Assembly (NCBI GenBank): GCA_024642115.1
Contig: JAHEBU010000004.1
Coordinates: forward strand, 124,001 to 188,000
Origin: Marivivens sp.
Lineage (GTDB): Bacteria > Pseudomonadota > Alphaproteobacteria > Rhodobacterales > Rhodobacteraceae
Length of the DNA: 64,000 nt
Direction: 5' to 3'
Below, in pieces: positions 1 through 6,863 of this stretch; within the stretch, counting starts at the first letter, position 1, and each line of letters starts with the position of its first letter. The translations under genes were made by a program, and so were the position numbers. The notes beneath the pieces were generated by a model. The model worked only from the letters and a program-made list of their open reading frames with translations. It did no database searches and had not been told where the DNA came from.

Positions 1-911
1 GGCATGGGGGGCTGGGTAAAGATCGCCCTACCCTGCTTCATCCCCTTGACCAATTCCCAGGTATAGGGGGCAAGATCGTAGCGGTAATTCGAGGTGACAC
101 CATTGCGGCCCAATGTGTCGACCAGACCTTCGATGCGGTTCCAGTCCAGTTTGATCCCCGGGCAGACGATCAGGCGCTTGTAGCCCACGACCCGGCAGCC
201 ATCGAGGATGACGGTATTTGTCTTGGGTTCGAACGCGGCGACGGCGGATTTGATCCAGGTGACCCCCTTGGGGATCAGCGATCCCATCGTCTTGGCGGTC
301 GATTGCGGATCAAAGATGCCACCGCCGACCATCGTCCAGCCGGGCTGGTAATAATGGATGTCGGCGGGGTCGATGATGGCGATATCAAGCCCCGGCTTGC
401 GGGATTTGAGGCTGGAGGCGACCGCGATACCCGCCGCCCCTGCCCCCACGATCACGATGTCATAGCTGGCATCGGCATGGTCGGTTGGGGTCTTGCCGCC
501 GTTGACGATCCGGCGGACGACGCCCGACATGTCATATCCGGCCTGCTTGGCCGCGGCGAGGATGGCGGCGGGGGTCAGCGTCTTGGCCTGGCTTAGCGAC
601 CAGAGCGTCGTGGACCGGGTCCCCGTGCGGCAATAGCCCAGAACCGGCCCCGGCAGATCGTGCAGCGCCGCACCAAAGGCCGCGACATCCCCGTCCGAAA
701 CGATGCCACCCGCGATGGGAATATACCGCGCCTCAAGCCCTGCCGCCTCGGCCGCGATGCGAATCTCGTCAAAGGTGGGCTGATCGGCCCCTTCGCCGTC
801 GGGACGGTTGCAGATGACCGACCGGAACCCCTGCGCCTTGATTTCAGCAATGTCGGCCGCCGTGATCTGCGGCGAGACCGAAATTTGCGGCGTGATCTTC
901 TTGATATCCAT
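1..911 (-). CDS. Blh-type fusion: DUF442 phosphatase domain + FAD-dependent sulfide:quinone reductase-like domain (partial)
   Basis: The gene reads leftward and runs off the window, so only its N-terminal ~303 residues are present. Residues 1 to about 110 match the TIGR01244/DUF442 dual-specificity-phosphatase-like domain of Blh proteins, with the signature YCRTGTRS around residue 93. From about residue 150 a Rossmann FAD motif (VIVGAGAAGIAVA) opens a sulfide:quinone oxidoreductase-like flavoprotein. In known Blh systems such fusions take part in sulfide detoxification, often under the ArsR-type repressor BigR. No bigR, persulfide dioxygenase or transporter is visible here because the downstream part is missing. 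The ATG at 911 fits the domain start (MDIKKITPQISVSPQ). Family call is firm; physiological role is inferred from the family. Confidence 0.85.
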   Translation of the reverse strand, partial: MDIKKITPQISVSPQITAADIAEIKAQGFRSVICNRPDGEGADQPTFDEIRIAAEAAGLEARYIPIAGGIVSDGDVAAFGAALHDLPGPVLGYCRTGTRSTTLWSLSQAKTLTPAAILAAAKQAGYDMSGVVRRIVNGGKTPTDHADASYDIVIVGAGAAGIAVASSLKSRKPGLDIAIIDPADIHYYQPGWTMVGGGIFDPQSTAKTMGSLIPKGVTWIKSAVAAFEPKTNTVILDGCRVVGYKRLIVCPGIKLDWNRIEGLVDTLGRNGVTSNYRYDLAPYTWELVKGMKQGRAIFTQPPM

Positions 912-1078
912 GTCTGACTTCCTCCGTCCCGGCACCATCAGCCGGACAATGACCGTAACGCGTGGCTGGACGGGCCGTTGGGGTCGCGCCAGCGCACAAC
1001 TCTCATTGCTCTTTTAGTCGAGCGGAAAAAACATGTCTATCTTTTAATATATAGGATTGTGAATTTGATTGGAGGAAG
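912..1078. promoter_or_regulatory. Intergenic region upstream of the Blh-like gene, with an AT-rich patch
   Basis: This 167-bp gap holds the promoter of the leftward Blh-like gene and the end of the gluconokinase operon. Around 1038-1060 the DNA becomes strikingly AT-rich (ctttTAATATATAgg) in an otherwise GC-rich neighbourhood. AT-rich operators are typical of BigR-type regulation of blh genes, but I could not identify a defined BigR box, so this is a weak regulatory call. Confidence 0.35.
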
Positions 1079-1573
1079 TCAGGTGGGCCGGTTGAGGGCT
1101 TTGACAATCTGCTCGACCATGGATGCCGTGGGCTGAACTATGTCCACCGTGATCGCCCCTTCGTCCGGGCCGGGCGGCTCCAGCGTGGCCAACTGGCTGG
1201 CCAGCAGGTGTGGCGGCATGAAATGGCCGGGCCGATTTGCCATGCGGTCGGCAATGACCTCGGGCCGCCCGGTCAGATGGACAAAGGTCGTACGCCCTGC
1301 CGTCCTGATCCTATCGCGGTAGATCCGTTTGAGCGCGGAACACCCCAGAACGATTGGCTTTTCCGACTGTGCAAGGGTGAACGCCACCCGGTCGAGCCAC
1401 GGCCAGCGGTCCGCGTCCGTCAGGGGTTCGCCCCGCGCCATCTTGGCTACGTTTTCGGGCGGATGCAGGTCGTCTCCATCGACATAGACCGCCCCGATCA
1501 CTTGCGCCAAGGCGGACCCAACAGTCGATTTGCCGCAGCCCGACACGCCCATGACAACGATCCGGTCCGTCAC
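1079..1573 (-). CDS. gntK: Gluconokinase
   Basis: Predicted 164-aa P-loop kinase that phosphorylates D-gluconate to 6-phosphogluconate. The N-terminus has a Walker A motif, MGVSGCGKST, at about residues 7-16. DGDDLHPPENVAKMARG and LGCSALKRIYRDRIR are typical gluconokinase motifs, and the length matches the GntK family. The start is taken as GTG at 1573, which overlaps the TGA of the upstream idnO by four bases (GTGA). A longer in-frame reading to 1714 would only add non-homologous residues. It is the last gene of a leftward idnO-gntK operon and completes the route from 5-ketogluconate through gluconate to 6-phosphogluconate. It is probably controlled by the palindrome at 2383-2398. Confidence 0.9.
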   Translation of the reverse strand: MTDRIVVMGVSGCGKSTVGSALAQVIGAVYVDGDDLHPPENVAKMARGEPLTDADRWPWLDRVAFTLAQSEKPIVLGCSALKRIYRDRIRTAGRTTFVHLTGRPEVIADRMANRPGHFMPPHLLASQLATLEPPGPDEGAITVDIVQPTASMVEQIVKALNRPT

Positions 1574-2337
1574 AGCGAAACCGTGATCCCCCCGTCCACA
1601 TACAACGTGTGCCCGTTGACAAAGGACGACGCCGACGAGGCGAGAAAGATGCAGGCGCCAATAAGTTCTTCGACCTGCCCCCAGCGTCCCGCAGGGGTCC
1701 GTTTTTCCAGCCAAGCGTTAAAGGCCGGGTCCTCAAGCAGCGCCTTGTTCAAGGGCGTCACGAAATATCCCGGAGCGATTGCATTGACTTGCAGGCCATA
1801 CTTCGCCCAATCGGTCGCCATCCCCTTGGTCAGGTTCATGACTGCCCCCTTGGTCGCCGTATAGGGCGCGATCGACGGGCGGGCGAGCGCCGACTGGACC
1901 GACGCGATGTTGACGATCTTGCCAGCCTTGCGCCCGATCATGTGCCGCCCCACCGCCTGTCCCACATGAAAGACCGAGGCGATGTTGGTTTGCAGCAGTT
2001 TTTCAAAGGCATCGGCCGGAAAATCCTCGAGCGGACCACGGTGCTGCATCCCGGCGTTGTTGACCAGAATGTCGATGGGACCGACAGAGGCCTCGAACCC
2101 GTCGACTGCCGTGCGCACCGCATCATGGTCAGTCACGTCAAAGGCTAGTTGATGCACGGTGACGCCTTGCGCTGCCAACTCCTCGGCCGCCGTGGCAAGC
2201 CGGGCCGTATCGCGTCCGTTCAGAATCACCTCGGCGCCGGCGGCCCCCAATCCCTGCGCCAGCGCCCGCCCGATTCCCTGGGTGGACCCGGTGACAAGGG
2301 CGCGTTTTCCGGACAGATCGAACAGGGTCAGGCTCAT
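1570..2337 (-). CDS. idnO: SDR-family gluconate 5-dehydrogenase
   Basis: 255-aa short-chain dehydrogenase. It has the NAD(P)-binding motif TGSTQGIG near residues 14-21, NNAG in the middle, a catalytic Ser region followed by YTATK (Tyr/Lys pair), and a C-terminal YVDGG. IAPGYFVTPLNKAL, AWLEKRTPAGRWG and ELIGACIFLASSASSFVNGH closely resemble gluconate 5-dehydrogenase (IdnO/Gno), which interconverts 5-keto-D-gluconate and D-gluconate. ATG at 2337 is preferred over the in-frame start at 2364 because GGAAG lies eight bases upstream and MSLTLFDLSGKRALVTG is a normal family N-terminus. It is transcribed divergently from idnD across an operator and is translationally coupled to gntK. Confidence 0.88.
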   Translation of the reverse strand: MSLTLFDLSGKRALVTGSTQGIGRALAQGLGAAGAEVILNGRDTARLATAAEELAAQGVTVHQLAFDVTDHDAVRTAVDGFEASVGPIDILVNNAGMQHRGPLEDFPADAFEKLLQTNIASVFHVGQAVGRHMIGRKAGKIVNIASVQSALARPSIAPYTATKGAVMNLTKGMATDWAKYGLQVNAIAPGYFVTPLNKALLEDPAFNAWLEKRTPAGRWGQVEELIGACIFLASSASSFVNGHTLYVDGGITVSL

Positions 2338-2382
2338 GGGGTCGCTTCCGTTTCTTCTCGACAACGAGAAATGGGGGGATTT

Positions 2383-2398
2383 AAGTTACCGATAACTT
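2383..2398. promoter_or_regulatory. LacI-family operator 1 (idnO/idnD divergent promoter)
   Basis: AAGTTACCGATAACTT has two perfect 6-bp arms (AAGTTA and TAACTT) around CCGA. It lies 46 bp from the idnO start and 72 bp from the idnD start. The core GTTACCGATAAC matches the sites at 4795, 6764 and 6819. It is a likely binding site for the repressor encoded at 5734-6741. Confidence 0.8.
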
Positions 2399-2469
2399 CG
2401 CCGGGGCGTCCGGTGGTGTCAATCAGCCCTGAACCCAGACAAGCGGCCCCGGTCGCGCCCGGTGAGCCC

Positions 2470-3498
2470 ATGAAAACCATCGTCATCCATGCTGCCCGCG
2501 ACCTGCGGATCGAAGACGGCGACACCGCGCCACCCGGCCCCGGTCAGGTGCAGATCGCAATGGCCACAGGCGGCATCTGCGGTTCGGACCTGCATTACTA
2601 CAACCACGGCGGCTTTGGCGCGGTGCGCCTGCGCGAGCCGATGATTCTGGGGCACGAGGTTGCGGGACACATCACTGAACTTGGCGCGGGAGTGACCGGT
2701 CTCAAGGTCGGGCAACTGGTCGCCGTGTCGCCATCGCGCCCCTGCAATGCGTGCAAATTCTGCCTTGAGGGGTCGCAGAACCAGTGTCTGAACATGCGCT
2801 TTTACGGATCGGCCATGCCGTTCCCGCATATTCAGGGCGCGTTCCGACAGGTGCTGGTAGCGGACGCCAGCCAATGTGCCGTGGCCGACGGGTTGACCGC
2901 CGGAGAGGCCGCTATGGCCGAACCTCTGGCCGTGACCCTGCACGCCACCCGCCGGGCGGGTAATCTGGTGGGCAAGTCGGTGTTGGTGACGGGCTGTGGC
3001 CCTATCGGCATCCTGTGCATCCTTGCCGCACGCCGTGCCGGGGCGGACAGGATCGTGGCGACCGATCTGTCAGACTTTACACTGGGCATGGCCCGGCAGG
3101 TGGGCGCGGACGAGACGATCAACATGAAGGACGACCCCGAGGGTCTGGCCCGGTTCACGCCCGACAAGGGCACCTTTGATGTGCTCTATGAATGTTCCGG
3201 CGCGGCCCCTGCCCTGTCTGCGGCCATCATGGCGATGCGCCCGGGCGGGACGATCCTGCAATTGGGCTTGGGCGGCGACATGACCCTGCCAATGATGGCT
3301 ATCACATCCAAGGAACTGTCGCTCAAGGGATCGTTCCGGTTCCATTCGGAATTCTTTACCGGTGTCAGCCTCATGCAAAAGGGGCTGATCGACGTCAAAC
3401 CGCTGATTACCCAGACCGTCCCACTGGACCGCGCCGTGGAAGGGTTTGAAACCGCATCTGACCGCACCCGCGCGATCAAGGTCCAGATCAGCTTTTAG
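2470..3498 (+). CDS. idnD: L-idonate 5-dehydrogenase (zinc-dependent MDR family)
   Basis: 342-aa medium-chain zinc alcohol dehydrogenase. The catalytic zinc region ICGSDLHYYNHGG and GHEVAG is followed by the four-cysteine structural-zinc loop (CNACKFCLEGSQNQC), then the nucleotide-binding VTGCGPIG. ICGSDLHYY followed by GGFG is characteristic of L-idonate 5-dehydrogenase, which oxidises L-idonate to 5-ketogluconate. This fits the divergent idnO and gntK. The start at 2470 gives MKTIVIHAARDLRIED, a normal N-terminus; the longer reading frame upstream runs through the operator and is rejected. The 3' end overlaps the convergent gene by 11 bp. A different polyol or sugar-acid substrate (sorbitol/xylitol type) cannot be excluded. 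Confidence 0.82.
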   Translation: MKTIVIHAARDLRIEDGDTAPPGPGQVQIAMATGGICGSDLHYYNHGGFGAVRLREPMILGHEVAGHITELGAGVTGLKVGQLVAVSPSRPCNACKFCLEGSQNQCLNMRFYGSAMPFPHIQGAFRQVLVADASQCAVADGLTAGEAAMAEPLAVTLHATRRAGNLVGKSVLVTGCGPIGILCILAARRAGADRIVATDLSDFTLGMARQVGADETINMKDDPEGLARFTPDKGTFDVLYECSGAAPALSAAIMAMRPGGTILQLGLGGDMTLPMMAITSKELSLKGSFRFHSEFFTGVSLMQKGLIDVKPLITQTVPLDRAVEGFETASDRTRAIKVQISF

Positions 3499-4351
3499 CG
3501 CGGCGTTCCAGCCAAACATAATAAGCGGAATGGTCCATTTCGGCCCCGTCGTGGTTGGTCACGAAATCGCGGAACCCGTCGGTAATGCATTGCGACAACG
3601 GCAGGTCCAGCCCCTGCGACCGGGCCACGGCCAGCGCGTTGTCGAGGTCCTTGAGCTGGGCCACCGACCGCCCCCCCGGCTTGAAATCGCCGCGCACCAT
3701 GCGACCTCCATGAAGGTCCAGAATGCGACTGTCGGCAAACCCGCCGCGCAGGGCATCGCGCAGGGCGGCGCTGTCACAGCCCGCCGCCTCGGCCAGACGA
3801 AACGCCTCGGCCACGGCGCCGATTGTGGTGGCCACGATCAGTTGATTGGCAAGCTTGGCCACCTGCCCCGCCCCGTTTGGCCCCAGATGGGTGGCGCGGC
3901 CCAGCAGGTCGAACACCGGTTTGGCAGCGACAAAATCGGCGGCCTCTCCGCCCACCAGAATGGCCAGCGTCGCGGCCTCGGCCCCCTGAACGCCACCAGA
4001 CACAGGCGCGTCCAGAAACCGTTTGCCCAGGGCGCGGGACTGTGCGGCCAAGGCAATATCGGTGGCCGGATCGACCGACCCCATGTCGAGGATCAGCGCG
4101 CCCGGTGCGGTAGCAGCCATTGCCCCCTGCGCATCCAGTGCGTCGCGGGTCACGGGGCCGTCGATCAACATCGACAACAGAACTTCGGCCCGTTGGGCGG
4201 CTTTGGCGGGTGTGTCGGCGATGGTCACGCCCGACAGCGCCTCGGCGCGCGTCCGGCTACGGTTCCAGACGGTGACGTCATGACCCGCCGCGACCAGATG
4301 GCGGGTCATCGGGCCACCCATCAGGCCGGTTCCCAGAACGGTGATCTTCAT
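3488..4351 (-). CDS. NAD(P)-dependent beta-hydroxyacid dehydrogenase (HIBADH / tartronate-semialdehyde-reductase family)
   Basis: 287-aa protein with the family layout: N-terminal Rossmann motif GTGLMGGPM, substrate-binding APVSGGVQGAEAATLAILVGG, and the catalytic-lysine segment GAGQVAKLANQL. The all-helical C-terminal domain follows. Members reduce or oxidise 3-hydroxyisobutyrate, tartronate semialdehyde or related short hydroxyacids. The cluster context (sugar-acid breakdown) favours a role in side-product or semialdehyde metabolism, but the exact substrate cannot be read. ATG at 4351 overlaps the TGA of the upstream HbpS-like gene (ATGA), so the two form an operon driven from the 4795 operator region. 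A second, distinct family member lies at 33523-34395. Confidence 0.85.
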   Translation of the reverse strand: MKITVLGTGLMGGPMTRHLVAAGHDVTVWNRSRTRAEALSGVTIADTPAKAAQRAEVLLSMLIDGPVTRDALDAQGAMAATAPGALILDMGSVDPATDIALAAQSRALGKRFLDAPVSGGVQGAEAATLAILVGGEAADFVAAKPVFDLLGRATHLGPNGAGQVAKLANQLIVATTIGAVAEAFRLAEAAGCDSAALRDALRGGFADSRILDLHGGRMVRGDFKPGGRSVAQLKDLDNALAVARSQGLDLPLSQCITDGFRDFVTNHDGAEMDHSAYYVWLERRAKS

Positions 4352-4764
4352 ATCTCGGCTCCGATGCTGGCAAGGGCTGCGCGGGCGACCGCCAGATCCT
4401 GATCGCCCGAACCTGAGCCGACGCCGATCCCACCCAACAAAACACCGCCCACGCGGATCGGCAATCCGCCCGGCAGGCCAGTCACAGCCCCGCCAGAGGC
4501 AAGGCCGATATTGGTGCGCACGCCCTCGGGGATGGACGCACTCGGTTGCCCGGTCGAGGCCGAGGTCAGTGCCTTGGCCCGCGCCGATTTGCGGCTGAGG
4601 AACCGTGATCCGGTCATCCGCAGCTCTGCCAGCAACTCGCCACTGGCATCGACGATCACGATGCACTGAGGGACACCCATCGCCTCGGCCTCGGCCACGC
4701 CGGCCGCGATCATCGTCAACGCGCCTTGGTGGCTGAGTTGGGCGCTGGGGATGACGGGGTCCAT
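4348..4764 (-). CDS. HbpS/GlcG-family protein (heme-binding-like, DUF336)
   Basis: 138-aa small protein of the GlcG/HbpS family. The central CIVIVDASGELLAELRM, the RKSARAKALTSASTGQPS segment, and the C-terminal glycine-rich GGLPIRVGGVLLGGIGVGSGSGDQDLAVARAAL are hallmarks of this fold. Family members are often found in operons for glycolate, diol or sugar-acid metabolism; some bind heme, but the role is usually unknown. ATG at 4764 is the first good start and begins just inside the divergent promoter with the SMP-30 gene. It is translationally coupled to the downstream dehydrogenase. Function in this cluster is not established. Confidence 0.85.
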   Translation of the reverse strand: MDPVIPSAQLSHQGALTMIAAGVAEAEAMGVPQCIVIVDASGELLAELRMTGSRFLSRKSARAKALTSASTGQPSASIPEGVRTNIGLASGGAVTGLPGGLPIRVGGVLLGGIGVGSGSGDQDLAVARAALASIGAEI

Positions 4765-4794
4765 GGCATTTCCGTTGCTTTGGGGCGAGGTGGC

Positions 4795-4806
4795 GTTATC
4801 GTTAAC
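4795..4806. promoter_or_regulatory. LacI-family operator 2 (HbpS-like / SMP-30 divergent promoter)
   Basis: GTTATCGTTAAC has matching arms GTTA and TAAC around TCGT. It sits between the starts of the divergent genes at 4764 (minus) and 4841 (plus), about 30 bp from each, and shares the consensus of the other three sites. Confidence 0.75.
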
Positions 4807-4840
4807 ACAGGTGCCCGAATTGGAAAGATGGAACCGCCCC

Positions 4841-5737
4841 ATGTCGTTCTTTGAAATTGTCGATCCTGAATTCGGACGCTTTGTCATAGGCAACGCCCCG
4901 GTCAAAAAACTGGCTACTGGGTTCGACTGGGTCGAAGGGCCGGTCTGGTTCGGCGATGCGGGCTGCCTGCTGTTTTCGGACATTCCCAACAACCGTATCC
5001 TGCGATGGACTCCCGAGGTCGGGATCACGACCTACCGCGATCCGTCCAACTATGCCAACGGACACACCCGGGACCGGCAAGGGCGGCTGGTGTCGTGCGA
5101 ACACGGGACACGGCGGGTCACGCGGACCGAACTGGACGGGCGGATCACCGTCATTGCCGACAATTATCAAGGCAAGCCCTTGAATTCCCCCAATGATGTA
5201 GTCGTCAAATCGGACGGGACGATCTGGTTCAGCGACCCCCACTACGGCATCATGACCAACTACGAAGGGTTCGCTGCTAAGGAAGAAAACGCCCGGGTCG
5301 TCTACCGTGTGTCGACCGACGGGACACTCACCCAGATGGTCACGGACATGCAGTGCCCCAATGGCCTGGCCTTTTCGCCCGATGAATCGATCCTGTATGT
5401 GGCCGATACCGGGCGGATGCATTCGGATGATCCGCAGCACATCCGCGCCTATGACTGCGCCCCGGATGGGACATTGTCGAACGGGCGGCATTTTCACACG
5501 ATCAGTCCCGGCTGCGCCGATGGGATCCGGGTGGATTCGGACGGTAATGTCTGGTCGTCGGCGGCAGACGGGGTGCATTGCATCGCCCCCGGCGGGCATC
5601 TGATGGGCAAGGTGCTGGTGCCCGAACTGGTGTCCAACATCTGCTTTGGCGGGCGGGCCAAGCACGAACTCTACATCACCGCGACGACCAGTCTATACCG
5701 TGTCACGCTAAACCGACGCGGGGTGCAGCGCCCCTAG
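4841..5737 (+). CDS. SMP-30/gluconolactonase/LRE family protein
   Basis: 298-aa six-bladed beta-propeller lactonase. Recognisable segments are EGPVWFGDAGCLLFSDIPNNRILRW (metal-ligand Glu near the first blade), LNSPNDVVVKSDGTIWFSDPHYGI (Asn-Asp metal site), PNGLAFSPDESILYVADTG and ADGIRVDSDGNVWSS. Such enzymes hydrolyse sugar lactones to the corresponding aldonates, feeding gluconate- or idonate-type acids into the adjacent pathway. ATG at 4841 follows the operator at 4795; the frame extends further upstream to 4751 but would cross the operator. The last four bases overlap the convergent lacI-type gene. Confidence 0.88.
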   Translation: MSFFEIVDPEFGRFVIGNAPVKKLATGFDWVEGPVWFGDAGCLLFSDIPNNRILRWTPEVGITTYRDPSNYANGHTRDRQGRLVSCEHGTRRVTRTELDGRITVIADNYQGKPLNSPNDVVVKSDGTIWFSDPHYGIMTNYEGFAAKEENARVVYRVSTDGTLTQMVTDMQCPNGLAFSPDESILYVADTGRMHSDDPQHIRAYDCAPDGTLSNGRHFHTISPGCADGIRVDSDGNVWSSAADGVHCIAPGGHLMGKVLVPELVSNICFGGRAKHELYITATTSLYRVTLNRRGVQRP

Positions 5738-6741
5738 ACCGTGCCGCCGGGGACAAGGCGGGTCGGAATAACGGTCACGTCGGCCACCGGGTCGCCGTTC
5801 AGGCGATGTACAAGTGCCTCGGCCGATTCCTTGCCCAGCCGGGTTGTAGGGACAACCGTTGTCGTCAAACGGCGCGGCAGGATCGCCGCCGCCTCCATCC
5901 CGCCCCAGCCCGCCACCCCGATGTCGCCCGGCGCATCGATGCCCATTGCCGCCAGATAAGCGAGCCCGCCGATGGCCATTTCATCGTCATGATAATAAAG
6001 ACAATCAAGGGTGGGGTTCCGGCTCAGGATCGTTTCGGTCCCGTAATATCCGGCATAAAAGCTGGGTCTGTCCTGAAGAAGTTCGGTGGCGGCCAATGTC
6101 AGCCCCGCTTCGGCCAATCCCGCACGAAACCCCTTTTCCCTGGTCCGCCCCATCGTATCGCGCGTAGCTAGGGCGCCGACATAACCGATCTTTCGTCGCC
6201 CCTGCCCCGCAATGTATCGCCCCATTTCGTACCCGTTGTCATAGTGGGAAAAGCCCACTGATATGTCGATGGGCTGGGTCGTCAGGTCCCAGATTTCCAC
6301 CACCGGGACGGTCATGTCGCGCAGCAGGTCCAGCGTGGCCTTGGTATGCCGCCGCCCCGCCAACAGCACGCCCGCCGGCCGCCATGACGCGATGCCCTTG
6401 AGCCAGACTTCCTCTTCTTCCGGCAGCTGGTCGTGACTGCCGATCATTGTCTGATAGCCCAGCCGGGCCAGGGTGGCATTGATGGATTCGATCAAGGACC
6501 CGAACAGCGACGAGGTAAAGCGTGGCACACAAACCCCGACCAGCGTGGACGACCCAGCCGGCCCAAAGGCCGCCGCCAGCCTGTTGGGCAGATACCCCAG
6601 CCGGTCCACCTCGGCCATCACACGGGCGCGGGTGTCCTCGGAAAATCCGGGCGTGCCGCGCAGAACCCTGCTGACGGTCATCTTGGACACCCCTGCGGCG
6701 CGGGCGATATCTTCCAATCCGGCTTTGGATTTTCGGGTCAT
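5734..6741 (-). CDS. LacI-family transcriptional regulator
   Basis: 335-aa repressor. The N-terminal HTH (LEDIARAAGVSKMTVSRVL) and hinge region (MAEVDRLGYLPNRLAAAF) are canonical LacI/GalR. The effector domain is periplasmic-binding-like, with GVCVPRFTSSLFGSLIESI at its start. It resembles GntR-type regulators of gluconate genes. The gene is divergent from the sugar ABC transporter, and the shared promoter contains two copies of the palindrome that also occurs upstream of idnO/idnD and of the HbpS-like/SMP-30 pair. It is therefore the likely regulator of the whole 1079-11727 island and of itself. The effector is unknown; gluconate, idonate or a ketogluconate are reasonable guesses. Confidence 0.9.
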   Translation of the reverse strand: MTRKSKAGLEDIARAAGVSKMTVSRVLRGTPGFSEDTRARVMAEVDRLGYLPNRLAAAFGPAGSSTLVGVCVPRFTSSLFGSLIESINATLARLGYQTMIGSHDQLPEEEEVWLKGIASWRPAGVLLAGRRHTKATLDLLRDMTVPVVEIWDLTTQPIDISVGFSHYDNGYEMGRYIAGQGRRKIGYVGALATRDTMGRTREKGFRAGLAEAGLTLAATELLQDRPSFYAGYYGTETILSRNPTLDCLYYHDDEMAIGGLAYLAAMGIDAPGDIGVAGWGGMEAAAILPRRLTTTVVPTTRLGKESAEALVHRLNGDPVADVTVIPTRLVPGGTV

Positions 6742-6763
6742 TGGGCAGTATCCCTGCGACTAC

Positions 6764-6775
6764 GTTATCGATAAC
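6764..6775. promoter_or_regulatory. LacI-family operator 3 (perfect palindrome)
   Basis: GTTATCGATAAC is a perfect 12-bp palindrome beginning 23 bp upstream of the LacI-type start codon. It is positioned for autoregulation. Confidence 0.8.
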
Positions 6776-6818
6776 TTACAGCTTGACAGGTCAATCCGTC
6801 CAGACGCATCCTGACCAC

Positions 6819-6830
6819 GTTATCGGTAAC
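6819..6830. promoter_or_regulatory. LacI-family operator 4 (sugar ABC transporter promoter)
   Basis: GTTATCGGTAAC lies 34 bp upstream of the ABC ATPase start. Its centre is 55 bp from that of operator 3, so the pair could support cooperative binding or looping by a tetramer or two dimers. Confidence 0.78.
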
Positions 6831-6863
6831 GCATGCTGCGCCGGTGACATGGGGGGAATTCGC

